A stretch of 64,000 nt of DNA, taken from NCBI GenBank assembly GCA_021325145.1, contig JAJPHR010000006.1, positions 1 to 64,000 of the forward strand, in the 5' to 3' direction. Source of the stretch: Verrucomicrobiota bacterium. Its GTDB lineage: Bacteria; Verrucomicrobiota; Verrucomicrobiia; Limisphaerales; Pedosphaeraceae. Shown in pieces: positions 16,570 to 25,276 of the stretch (positions within the stretch are counted from its first letter, which is position 1; every line of letters starts with the position of its first letter). The notes below the pieces were generated by a model. That model was not told the origin of the DNA. It did no database searches and saw nothing but the letters and a program-made list of their open reading frames with translations. A program made the position numbers and the translations under genes.

Positions 16570-19500
16570 ATGCGCCAACATAAAACCAAACCTGAATCCG
16601 TTTACCCCTTGTCTGCCATGCAGCAGGGGATGCTGTTTCATAGTATTTATGCCCCGGAATCGGGGGTGAATATCCAACAAATCATTGGCGCTCTGCGCCA
16701 CGAACTGAATCCAGCCGCCTTTCACCGCGCCTGGCAATGTACTCTCCAAAGGCACGAAGTTCTGCGCACCGCATTTCAATGGGATGAGCCCGATCAGGCG
16801 GTGCAGGAGGTTTATGCCGAGGTTGAGGTGCCGTTTCAGGAACACGATTGGCGCGGCGTTTCTGAAATAGAGCGCGAGCGGCAACTGGAACAATATCTCG
16901 CGGCGGATCGGCGGCAAGGATTTGTCCTCAGCGAAGCGCCGCTGCTCAGGGTCGCGCTGTTCCGCTGGAGCGAGGCCGAGTATCGGTTCGTTTGGACTTT
17001 CCATCACGCTTTGCTGGACGGGTTATCCTTCGGCCCCGTGATTAAGGAGGTTTTCGCGGCCTATGCGTCCATCCTGACTGGCGCGTCGCCACAGTTGCCT
17101 GCGGCCCGTCCGTTCCGGGAGTTTGTCGAATGGTTGCAAACCCGGGATTTTTCGGGTGCTGAACCATTTTGGCGTGGGCTCCTGCAGGGAATCAAGGGCC
17201 CAACGTCCTTGAATTTGCCGAAGCCGCAAGTGTCCGACGCGGGTGGCGGGGTGGGAGCGGAAACGCTAACCCTCCCGCGAGCCACAACCGCGCGCCTGCG
17301 GGAGTTCGCCGAAGGCCGCGGAGGTTTGAGCGTGCTCGTCCAAGGCGCCTGGGCCTTGCTGCTCAGCCGCTATAGTGGCGAAGACGAGGTTGTCTTCGGA
17401 GTCGTGCGCAGTTGTCGGCGCGCGGCGTTGCCCGGCGGAGCCGACCCGATGGTGGGATTGTACATCAACACCGTCCCAGTGCGAGTCGGGATCGAACCCG
17501 ATGCCACCGTGCATTCCTGGCTCAATCAGGTGATTCAGTTGCAGGTCCAAATTCGGGAACACCAGCACACGCCGCTGCTTGAAATCCAAAAGTGGAGCGG
17601 CATTCCCGCGGGCACGCCCTTGTTCGAGAGCATCCTGGTGTTTAATCGGACGAGCTTGCAGGCCGAACTAAGCGCGGCGGGCGGGGAATGGGAGCGTCGC
17701 GAGTTCCGCGTGATCGATCAAACCAATCTTCCCCTGACCCTGCTTGCTTTTGCGGACAGTGAGTTTCTTTTGAAGCTGGAATTTGACCGCCGCCGTTTCG
17801 ACACTCCCATGATCAAACGCCTGCTCGGCCATTTGTCCGTCCTCATGGAAGCAATGGCGGAAAATCCCCAGCAGCGCTTATCCACGCTGCCGATGTTGAC
17901 GGAGGACGAGGAGCAAAAGCTGCTGGTTGAATGGAACCAAACGCAGGTCGAATTTCCCCGAAATGTTTGTATTCATGAATTATTCGAAGCCCAGGCGCGG
18001 CGGAGTCCGGATGCGCCAGCCCTGGCTTTTGAAGACGAGCAGATCACTTATCGCGAAACCGAGCGTCGCGCGGAACGGCTGGCCCGGCACCTCCGCTCAC
18101 TGGGGGTGGGACCCGAGGTGCTGGTGGGCATTTGCGTGGAGCGATCCATCGAGATGGTCATCGGGCTGCTGGGAATTCTCAAAGCGGGCGGGGCTTACGT
18201 GCCCTTGGATCCCGGTTATCCGGCGCATCGCCTGGCGCACATGATCGCGGATTCGCAAATGCCCGTGCTCGTGACTCAGCGGTCCTTGATCGCGGCCCTG
18301 CCGGCCCACTCGGCGCGAGTGGTTTGCCTGGAAGACATGGTTTCAGTCAGCGACAGCCCGGGCACAGGCCTGCGCGCGCAGGCCGATAATCTGGCCTACG
18401 TGATTTACACGTCCGGTTCGACGGGAAAACCCAAGGGAGTGATGCTGACGCACCGCAACGTGGTTAATTTCTTTGCGGGCATGGACCGCATATTGGGAAG
18501 CGATTTCCCGGGCACCTGGCTGGCAGTGACGAGCATTTCCTTTGATATTTCTGTGTTGGAGTTGCTCTGGACCCTGGCGCGCGGGTTCAAAGTCGTCATT
18601 TACGGAGGCGAAGAGAAATCCCAACCGATGCGACCTCAAGACCAGCAGACGGACCAGCGCAAGATCGACTTCAGCCTCTTCTATTTTTCCGGCGATGAGG
18701 GCCGGGACGCAAAAGACAAGTACCGGCTGCTGCTGGAAGGGGCGAAGTTTGCGGATGAAGCCGGTCTGGCCGCAGTTTGGACTCCGGAACGCCATTTTCA
18801 CGCTTTCGGGGGATTGTATCCGAACCCGTCGGTGACCAGCGCGGCGATTGCGGCCGTCACCAAACGCATTGCCATCCGCGCCGGCAGCGTCGTGTTGCCG
18901 TTGCATAATCCCATTCGCGTCGCGGAAGAATGGGCGATGGTCGATAATCTTTCACAGGGGCGCGTGGGCATCTCCTTCGCGTCCGGCTGGCACTCGAACG
19001 ATTTCGTGTTCGCGCCGGACAATTATCCCGACCGCAAGAAAATAATGTTTTGGCAGATCGAGACCTTCCGCAAGCTCTGGCGGGGAGAGGCGATTGCGTC
19101 CCGCGGCGGAGATGATCGCGAAGTGAGCGTGGCCATTCGTCCGCGCCCGGTGCAACGGGAAGTGCCCATTTGGATCACGGCATCGGGAAGCCCGGAGACG
19201 TTCCGTCTGGCGGGCGAGATGGGCGCGAACCTGCTGACGAATCTCCTTGGCCAGACCGTCGAGGAAGTCGGACGGAAGATCAAAATTTATCGTGAGGCAT
19301 GGCGGGAACACGGGCACGGACGCGAAGGCGGGCAGGTTACCTTGATGCTGCACACCTTTGTCGGACCGGACCTCGCGGCAGTTCGGGAGAAGGTTCGCGA
19401 ACCGTTTACGGAGTACTTGAAGACTTCCGTGGATTTGATCCAGAAAGCGGCTTCGGCCTGGTCGTTTGCAGCTTTCAATCAACCGGCGCCGGGCAGTGGC

Positions 19501-22314
19501 CCAAAGGCGCATCCCAAAGACGAGGTGGCATTCAAAAATCTCAGCCCCGCGGACATGCGCGCCATGCTGGACCATGCGTCCGAACGCTATTTCGAAACGA
19601 GCGGGCTGTTCGGGACACCCGCAAGTTGTTTGCGCATGGTAAACCAATTAAAGGAAATCGGTGTCGATGAGATTGCCTGCCTGATCGACTTCGGCGTGGA
19701 CACCGACTCCGTGCTGGCGGGATTGGAGTTTTTGAAACAACTCAACTTGAGGAGCAATGCTGCCGCGGAGACGGCTGTGGCCCGAACTGGCATCGGGAAA
19801 CTGATGTGCCAGCATGGTGTAACTCATCTGCAATGCACGCCGTCACTTGCCCGGATGCTGGTTTCAGATCCCGAAGCCGCCACGGCCTTGCAAGGGTTGC
19901 GGGAATTGTTGGTCGGCGGCGAGGCGCTCTCCCGTTCGCTCGCAGATCAATTGCTCCACCTTACGGGTGGAAACCTGCGCAATATGTATGGTCCCACCGA
20001 GACCGCCATTTGGTCCGCCACCGAATTGCTTGCCGGCGATGAAGGAGACGTGCCGATTGGACGTCCGCTGGCCAATACGGAGATTTATATTCTCGACCGG
20101 CTCGGCCAGGCTGCGCCGGTCGGCCTGCCGGGCGAGTTGTGCATCGGCGGCGAGGGCGTGGCGCGGGGTTACTTAAACCTTGCTAAACTGACCGCCGAGA
20201 GATTCATTCCGCACCCATTCCGATCCGAAACCAGCGCGCGGCTTTATCGAACCGGAGACCTCGCGCGCTATCGCGCCGACGGAACGGTCGAATTTCTTGG
20301 CCGCATAGATCACCAGGTGAAGGTGCGCGGACATCGCATCGAGTTGGGGGAGATTGAAAGCACCCTGACATCGCATGCGTCCGTGGCGGCTGCCGTTGTG
20401 GTCGCAGTAGAAAGCGAAAGTTCGGACGACAAACGGTTAGTGGCCTATATCGTGCCAAAGGTAACTTCCAATGAATCAGGGACGGAGCGCAGAACTCCTG
20501 CTCTGCTCGAACGTGGGAAGTATGACCGAGCAGAGCAGGAGCTCCGCGCTCCGTCGTCCATCGCCGCCTTGCTGCCGGGCATCGGAGAGGATGGCATCGC
20601 CGGGAATGTCACCCAATGGCGAGAGATTTGGGAGGAAACCTACGAGTCGATTCCACGGCGACCCGACCCGACGTTTAACCTCGCGGGCTGGAAGAGCAGT
20701 TACACCGGCGAACCAATGCCGGAGCCGGAGATGCGGGAGTGGGTGGACCGAACAGTGGAACGCATTTTGGCCCTTCAGCCGGCGCATGTGCTCGAGCTAG
20801 GCTGCGGCACGGGCCTGCTCTTATTTCGTATCGCACCGCACTGTTCCGCTTATTGTGGTGTGGATTTTTCGGAAAGCGCGCTGAATTACCTGCGCCAGCA
20901 ATTGCCCGAACGCGATCTGTCCGAGGTCACGCTGCGCCAGGGAACTGCGGATGCTTTTGACGGCCTGGACGCGGAATTCTACGACACCGTTATTCTGAAT
21001 TCCGTGGTCCAGTATTTTCCGGATATTGATTATCTCCTGAGCGTGCTGGAGCGGAGCGTGGGCGCTGTCATGCCGGGCGGCCGGATTTTTATCGGGGACG
21101 TGCGCAGCCTGCCTTTGCTTGAGGCGTTTCATGCGTCACTGGAAATGGCGCAGTGCCCGGCGGGGCTGACGCGCGAGGATTTCCGCCGCCGGGTCGCGAG
21201 CCGCATGGCCAAAGAGGAAGAGCTGGTGATCGATCCCGCATTCTTTCGCGCGCTGCCGGATAAGCTGCCGCAAATCAGCCAGGTCGAAATCCACCTCAAG
21301 TCGGGCGGCTTTCACAATGAGCTGACCCGCTTTCGTTACGATGTCATTTTGCATGTGGATGACGCCCGGACGCCCGCATTGGAGGCGCGTTGGATCGACT
21401 TTCCAGAACCCATGCAACTGCCGCAGATCAGGCAATGGCTGGCCGAAGCGGACGGGGTGGTCGGCTTCGCCGGGATGCCCAACGCCCGCCTGCACCGGGA
21501 AATCCAAATCCTGCATTGGCTTGCGGAGAGGGAAGAGCCGCAGACTGTGGGCGAATTCCGTGACGCGCTGCGCGATGACGCGCCCGGGGCGGTCGATCCG
21601 GAGGACCTTTTGTCTCTCGGACGCGAGTTGGGATTCGAGGCAAGTTTCACCTGGTCCGGGTCGGGTCCGCTGGGGACTTATGATGCAGTGTTCCGGCGAG
21701 GAAAACACCCTTGCGGGGGCATCCGCCCGCGAGTTGATTTGGTTGCCCGCAGGCCTTGGAACGAGTATGCCAACCGGCCCGCGCGCGCGCGGTCGGAGGC
21801 AAAGCTTGCCGAACAGTTGCGGACGTATCTGCGAAAAAAATTACCCGAAGTGATGGTGCCGTCGGCCTTCGTCATGTTGGATGCCCTGCCGCTGACCCCC
21901 AACGGGAAGGTGGATCGCCGGAGGCTGCCAGCCCCCGACGTGACACGTCCTGAACTCAAGGAGGCATTTGTGGCCCCGCGCACCCCGGTTGAGGAAGCGC
22001 TGGCGGCAATTTGGCGCGCGTTGCTGGGCTTGGAGAAAATCGGCGTGGCCGACAACTTTTTCGAGCTGGGCGGTCATTCATTGCTCGCCACTCAGTTGGT
22101 CTCGCGGTTGCGCGAGGTGTTCCAAGTGGAGGTGCCTCTGCGCGTTCTTTTCGACGCCCCAACGATCGGACAACTGGCGCAATACCTTGGTGAGCACGAA
22201 TCGCAGCCAGGGATGGTGCAACAAACGGCCAAGATCTTCAATGATCTCGAGCGGATGTCGCCCGAGGAGGTAGAGCGGGCAATTGGCCAACAGCAAACGC
22301 TTGTGGCGGGTTGA
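16570..22314 (+). CDS. Orphan NRPS module: C-A(luciferase-like monooxygenase, N-methyltransferase)-PCP
   Basis: This single-module nonribosomal peptide synthetase has 1,914 residues. In order: a condensation domain (about 8-450; active site HHALLDG at 145-151); the adenylation N-lobe with A3 TSGSTGKPKG (about 614-623) and A4 FDIS (about 658); a luciferase-like FMN monooxygenase of the secondary-metabolite LLM type (about 698-1058; ERHFHAFGGLYPNP, SGWHSNDF); A5 NMYGPTE (about 1138) through A8 RIDHQVKVRG (about 1245); an S-adenosylmethionine N-methyltransferase (about 1350-1597; LELGCGTG near 1408); A9 and A10 (PNGKVDR near 1777); and a carrier domain with phosphopantetheine serine near 1837 (LGGHSLL). 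Aligned by eye, the specificity residues read D-I-L-Q-L-G-M-I-W-K, matching the known glycine code except for one position. There is no thioesterase, MbtH or phosphopantetheinyl transferase nearby and no other assembly-line gene. A palindromic repeat is in frame at 20482-20554. Confidence 0.93.
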   Translation: MRQHKTKPESVYPLSAMQQGMLFHSIYAPESGVNIQQIIGALRHELNPAAFHRAWQCTLQRHEVLRTAFQWDEPDQAVQEVYAEVEVPFQEHDWRGVSEIERERQLEQYLAADRRQGFVLSEAPLLRVALFRWSEAEYRFVWTFHHALLDGLSFGPVIKEVFAAYASILTGASPQLPAARPFREFVEWLQTRDFSGAEPFWRGLLQGIKGPTSLNLPKPQVSDAGGGVGAETLTLPRATTARLREFAEGRGGLSVLVQGAWALLLSRYSGEDEVVFGVVRSCRRAALPGGADPMVGLYINTVPVRVGIEPDATVHSWLNQVIQLQVQIREHQHTPLLEIQKWSGIPAGTPLFESILVFNRTSLQAELSAAGGEWERREFRVIDQTNLPLTLLAFADSEFLLKLEFDRRRFDTPMIKRLLGHLSVLMEAMAENPQQRLSTLPMLTEDEEQKLLVEWNQTQVEFPRNVCIHELFEAQARRSPDAPALAFEDEQITYRETERRAERLARHLRSLGVGPEVLVGICVERSIEMVIGLLGILKAGGAYVPLDPGYPAHRLAHMIADSQMPVLVTQRSLIAALPAHSARVVCLEDMVSVSDSPGTGLRAQADNLAYVIYTSGSTGKPKGVMLTHRNVVNFFAGMDRILGSDFPGTWLAVTSISFDISVLELLWTLARGFKVVIYGGEEKSQPMRPQDQQTDQRKIDFSLFYFSGDEGRDAKDKYRLLLEGAKFADEAGLAAVWTPERHFHAFGGLYPNPSVTSAAIAAVTKRIAIRAGSVVLPLHNPIRVAEEWAMVDNLSQGRVGISFASGWHSNDFVFAPDNYPDRKKIMFWQIETFRKLWRGEAIASRGGDDREVSVAIRPRPVQREVPIWITASGSPETFRLAGEMGANLLTNLLGQTVEEVGRKIKIYREAWREHGHGREGGQVTLMLHTFVGPDLAAVREKVREPFTEYLKTSVDLIQKAASAWSFAAFNQPAPGSGPKAHPKDEVAFKNLSPADMRAMLDHASERYFETSGLFGTPASCLRMVNQLKEIGVDEIACLIDFGVDTDSVLAGLEFLKQLNLRSNAAAETAVARTGIGKLMCQHGVTHLQCTPSLARMLVSDPEAATALQGLRELLVGGEALSRSLADQLLHLTGGNLRNMYGPTETAIWSATELLAGDEGDVPIGRPLANTEIYILDRLGQAAPVGLPGELCIGGEGVARGYLNLAKLTAERFIPHPFRSETSARLYRTGDLARYRADGTVEFLGRIDHQVKVRGHRIELGEIESTLTSHASVAAAVVVAVESESSDDKRLVAYIVPKVTSNESGTERRTPALLERGKYDRAEQELRAPSSIAALLPGIGEDGIAGNVTQWREIWEETYESIPRRPDPTFNLAGWKSSYTGEPMPEPEMREWVDRTVERILALQPAHVLELGCGTGLLLFRIAPHCSAYCGVDFSESALNYLRQQLPERDLSEVTLRQGTADAFDGLDAEFYDTVILNSVVQYFPDIDYLLSVLERSVGAVMPGGRIFIGDVRSLPLLEAFHASLEMAQCPAGLTREDFRRRVASRMAKEEELVIDPAFFRALPDKLPQISQVEIHLKSGGFHNELTRFRYDVILHVDDARTPALEARWIDFPEPMQLPQIRQWLAEADGVVGFAGMPNARLHREIQILHWLAEREEPQTVGEFRDALRDDAPGAVDPEDLLSLGRELGFEASFTWSGSGPLGTYDAVFRRGKHPCGGIRPRVDLVARRPWNEYANRPARARSEAKLAEQLRTYLRKKLPEVMVPSAFVMLDALPLTPNGKVDRRRLPAPDVTRPELKEAFVAPRTPVEEALAAIWRALLGLEKIGVADNFFELGGHSLLATQLVSRLREVFQVEVPLRVLFDAPTIGQLAQYLGEHESQPGMVQQTAKIFNDLERMSPEEVERAIGQQQTLVAG
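20482..20554. repeat. Palindromic repeat inside the NRPS coding sequence
   Basis: Two 28-bp arms (20482-20509 and 20527-20554) are inverted copies with two mismatches, separated by 17 bp. The arms contain ACGGAGCGC, then CTCCTGCTCTGCTCG and its complement. They encode about 24 residues (TERRTPALLE... through ...EQELRAPS) between A8 and the methyltransferase, a linker position. Single diverged arms occur between genes at 38161-38187 and 59901-59921, so the element is a dispersed repeat and not part of the NRPS. Confidence 0.8.
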
Positions 22315-22327
22315 AATCGCCCCGGCG

Positions 22328-22678
22328 TTAGAGCAGCGCTTTGGCGGCTTCCGGGACTTCGAACTTTTTACCCTTCAGAAATTCCCGCGCCAGGAGATTG
22401 ATCCATTCCCGGGAGGTGTGGAATTCCTTGATCTCAACAAAGGTTTTGTCCCCGACGGTGGTGAGTTCGTAGCGATCCACAGTGACGCGCAAGGGCTGGG
22501 TTTCGCCTTTGAGTTCGAGATCAAAGGAGGCGGTTCTTTTGGCTGCATCGATTTGCAGAGTAGTCATTTGGCCGAAGAGTTTGAGGCGGTGGTTGACATA
22601 TTGGCGCACTGCCCATGCCGTCGCGGAATCCGGCAGCAGAGGGCGGACGGTTTCGATGATGGAGGTGAGAAAAGCCAT
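22328..22678 (-). CDS. Conserved-type hypothetical protein (116 residues)
   Basis: ATG 22678 follows an excellent ribosome binding site (AAAGGAGCGC directly before the ATG), which decides the start against the longer frame. The product is soluble and mixed alpha/beta: an amphipathic N-terminus (FLTSIIETVRPLLPDSATAW), beta strands around KRTASFDLELKGETQPLRVTVDRYEL, and a helical C-terminus with REWINLLAREFLKG. I do not recognise the family. It converges on the NRPS with only 13 bp between stop codons, so no independent terminator fits between them. Confidence 0.7.
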   Translation of the reverse strand: MAFLTSIIETVRPLLPDSATAWAVRQYVNHRLKLFGQMTTLQIDAAKRTASFDLELKGETQPLRVTVDRYELTTVGDKTFVEIKEFHTSREWINLLAREFLKGKKFEVPEAAKALL

Positions 22679-22861
22679 GCGCTCCTTTGGAAGTAAACAC
22701 GTACTCCTTCTCTCCGCAACCCTTATCCTGCCTTGAGTTGCCTTTTGCGACAAGCAGACTATGGGCTTCCTGTCGCTTTTGGGCAAAGACCTTACGCGCC
22801 CAATAGCGCGACTACTGAGCCTGAATCAGCCTGGCACAAAAACCTTGCCCGAAACCGGTTT

Positions 22862-23182
22862 CTACAGCGAACTGCGATTTGAAGCTTTGGCAAGCTTCCA
22901 CCGGCGCTTCAGCGAGAGCGAAAGCCGGCGTCGGCCTTCGGCACTCATGCCACCGCGCCGTTCCTTGGCGCCGCCTTTGCCCTGCTTCGCCCAGCGGAGC
23001 TTTTGCGCGGCGGAGATTTTGGCGCGGGCTGCGGCGCTCATGGTCCTCCGGCCTGCGTGGCCATTGGCGGAGGTGCCGAGGATTTCAGCCAGTCGTCCTT
23101 CCAGCTTCTCCATTCGCTGGCGGATGACAATGGCTCGCTTTAACTGCTTTACCGATACGTTTGACAGAAGGGTACTACTCAT
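22862..23182 (-). CDS. Small basic hypothetical protein with SAAARAKISAAQKLRW motif
   Basis: The 106-residue, strongly basic protein has a probable coiled segment (VIRQRMEKLEGRLAEIL), then GRRTMSAAARAKISAAQKLRWAK and a second, related half MSAEGRRRLSLSLKRRWKLAK. The twin pattern resembles the small helical DNA-binding repeats seen in NUMOD3-like segments, which is a weak similarity. A nucleic-acid-binding role is inference. It is monocistronic; 23183-23364 carries no feature I can support. Confidence 0.6.
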   Translation of the reverse strand: MSSTLLSNVSVKQLKRAIVIRQRMEKLEGRLAEILGTSANGHAGRRTMSAAARAKISAAQKLRWAKQGKGGAKERRGGMSAEGRRRLSLSLKRRWKLAKASNRSSL

Positions 23183-23364
23183 AAGGGTGCGGACAGACTG
23201 CCGAAGAAATGAGGCCAGGTCAAGTAACCAATTACAATTACGCTAATTCGGGAGCCAACTTACTGCCGACAGAGTAGCCGGGAGCTGGGGCCATTGCAAG
23301 TATGAAAAGGAACCTGATAAGCTTCGAGTAACTCGCCGACGCATCACGGCAATAAAATGTTTCA

Positions 23365-24213
23365 TCAATTTGAGCCTTGGTCGTGACTTCCTCGACGGGA
23401 AGCGTCGCGTAGGATCTGTTGTTCCGCGGGCGTCAGACTCTGCATGCCCGAGCGGGATAGCTTTTCGAGTATCGCATCAACCTGCTCAGCCTGCTCTTTC
23501 CGGGTAAGAGCGGGCTTGGAAGGCCTGCGACGCGCAGCAAATGATCCGCTAAAGGCGCGCCACGGCAGGAAGAGCGGGTTCTTAAGGATATAAATGAGTA
23601 AAACGAGGGACAAGCCCATTACCGCGGAGTAGAGTAAAGGTTGCTCGGTAACGATCTCCGGATAGAGCCCGGTGGTAACCATGAGACCGATGATGGCTCC
23701 GCCCAGATGTGCGTCATGACCGATATTGTCCTTGCCTTTCTTGATGCCATAGAAAGAGAAGAGCAGATACGCAATCGCGTAGAGCCAGGGTGGAACAGGT
23801 ACGGGTAGGAAAAACAGAAATATACTGCTTCTCATCAGAAAGATGCTCGCGTAAATGATCCCGCACACTCCTCCCGAGGCTCCTAAAGCCCGATAGTCGT
23901 GATGACGATGCAGGAACAACGAAAGAAGATTCCCACCGATGATGCTGGAAAAGTAAATGGCCAGGAAAGCCATTGCGCCTGCGCGAGGCTCAAGGTATCT
24001 CCCAAAAGCGTAAAGGCTGTACATATTGCCAAACAAATGGAACCCATCCAGATGCAGAAAGCCCGAACTGATCAGCCGATAACCCTGCTTGTCTCGAAGA
24101 ATGGCTTCCGGCCAAAAAATATAACGCTGGACGAACGAGGGATCGCGAAAACCCCGGAGCGAAACCAGGACGGTCACCAGGACAATGGAGATGGTATAAA
24201 CGGGCTCGTGCAT
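23365..24213 (-). CDS. Rhomboid-family intramembrane serine protease
   Basis: A polytopic protein of 282 residues from ATG 24213 (a GTG at 24243 would add ten). It carries the rhomboid signatures in order: HLDGFHLFGNMYSLYAFG (conserved His/Asn segment before the active site), GASGGVCGIIYASIF with the catalytic serine in GASG, and DAHLGGAIIGL with the catalytic histidine. The C-terminal 90 residues form a cytosolic tail (RPSKPALTRKEQAEQVDAIL). Rhomboids cleave membrane proteins within or near the bilayer; the substrate is unknown. A perfect palindrome lies 37 bp upstream (24250-24266), and the gene is divergent from the NIPSNAP gene. Confidence 0.9.
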   Translation of the reverse strand: MHEPVYTISIVLVTVLVSLRGFRDPSFVQRYIFWPEAILRDKQGYRLISSGFLHLDGFHLFGNMYSLYAFGRYLEPRAGAMAFLAIYFSSIIGGNLLSLFLHRHHDYRALGASGGVCGIIYASIFLMRSSIFLFFLPVPVPPWLYAIAYLLFSFYGIKKGKDNIGHDAHLGGAIIGLMVTTGLYPEIVTEQPLLYSAVMGLSLVLLIYILKNPLFLPWRAFSGSFAARRRPSKPALTRKEQAEQVDAILEKLSRSGMQSLTPAEQQILRDASRRGSHDQGSN

Positions 24214-24249
24214 TTCGGGGCAATGTTTCGCGGTGGCGTTCACCGCGCA

Positions 24250-24266
24250 GGATCAACGGTTGATCC
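24250..24266. promoter_or_regulatory. Perfect palindrome between divergent genes
   Basis: GGATCAAC-G-GTTGATCC is an exact inverted repeat with 8-bp arms around one base, in the spacer between the rhomboid gene (minus) and the NIPSNAP gene (plus). There is no T-run on either side, so an operator is likelier than a terminator. The binding protein is unknown. Confidence 0.4.
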
Positions 24267-24442
24267 TTGTTACACTCAATCCATCCTGAACAAATATGCC
24301 TGCCCCGGACTGGACATGCAATCCTTCCTGCTTCGCGTTTGGCGGGCGCACAAGATGCCTCTCGTGTTTTTCCGGTCGCGCTTTGACTGGGATTGACAAG
24401 CTGCGCGGCAATGGGTCCACTGGTTCAAATTCACATTCAATT

Positions 24443-25243
24443 ATGAAACGACGCGCATTTCTCAAAGCTTCCCTTGCCGCTGCCGGCGCTGCCGGCCTGC
24501 CCTCCATGCTCGCCAAAGCCGCGGAAAAGGACGCAGGCGGCAGGGAGTTTTATGAGTTGCGCCGGTATCACTTGCGCAAGGGGCCGAAACAGAAACTCTT
24601 TGACGATTTTTATCGTCAAGCCGCGATTCCAGCGATGAACCGCGCGGGGATTTCGCCCGTGGGCGTTTTCAGCGTGGCCATTGGACCGGACAGTCCCACG
24701 ATGTATGTCCTGATGCCGCACAAGTCACTGGAATCGTTCGCCACGTCGAACGATCGGGTGCACTCCGATCCGGAGTACCAAAAGGCTGGCGCGGAATTTA
24801 CAAACGCGCCTCCGTCCGACCCTTCGTACATCCGGGTGGAAAGTGCGCTCCTCGTGGCCTTCGAGGGCATTCCCAAATTGGAACTTCCCACCGGGGCTGG
24901 CGCCGCCAAGTCGCGCATCTTCGAGTTGCGCACTTACGAGAGTCACAGCAAGAAGGCAAACAAGAAGAAGATCGAGATGTTCAACACGGGCGAGATCGCG
25001 ATCTTCCGAAGAGCAGGGCTGACGCCGGTTTTCTTCGGGGAAACTCTAATCGGAACGAACCTGCCAAACCTCACCTACATGTTGGTCCATGAAAACATGG
25101 CCGCGCACGATAAAAATTGGGGCACGTTCGGCTCCGATCCGGAATGGAAGAAGCTGAGCAGCACGCCGGGTTACACGGACGCCGAGATTGTGTCGAATAT
25201 CAGCAATGTGTTTTTGAAGCCTACGGCTTATTCGCAGATTTAG
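24443..25243 (+). CDS. Tat-exported protein with two NIPSNAP-like domains
   Basis: The 266-residue product starts with a twin-arginine signal (MKRRAFLKASLAAAGAAG; RRAFLK matches the Tat consensus). Two NIPSNAP-type ferredoxin-like halves follow, beginning FYELRRYHLRKGPKQKLFDD (about 34) and IFELRTYESHSKKANKKKIE (about 154), the second with LTYMLVHENMAAHDKNWGTF. NIPSNAP proteins are dimeric alpha/beta-barrel proteins of unclear function; secreted Tat-linked versions are common in Planctomycetes and Verrucomicrobia. The first ATG of the signal is used; upstream in-frame sequence is not coding in character. Confidence 0.85.
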   Translation: MKRRAFLKASLAAAGAAGLPSMLAKAAEKDAGGREFYELRRYHLRKGPKQKLFDDFYRQAAIPAMNRAGISPVGVFSVAIGPDSPTMYVLMPHKSLESFATSNDRVHSDPEYQKAGAEFTNAPPSDPSYIRVESALLVAFEGIPKLELPTGAGAAKSRIFELRTYESHSKKANKKKIEMFNTGEIAIFRRAGLTPVFFGETLIGTNLPNLTYMLVHENMAAHDKNWGTFGSDPEWKKLSSTPGYTDAEIVSNISNVFLKPTAYSQI

Positions 25244-25276
25244 ATGAGCGCTACCGTTGCTGCTTTCGCTTGCGGC

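Noticed and set aside
18661..19745. Luciferase-like segment as a sign of a gene fusion artefact or frameshift in the NRPS
   Set aside because: The frame is continuous and adenylation motifs A4 and A5 are on either side, which is the known place for monooxygenase insertion, so it is a real insert.
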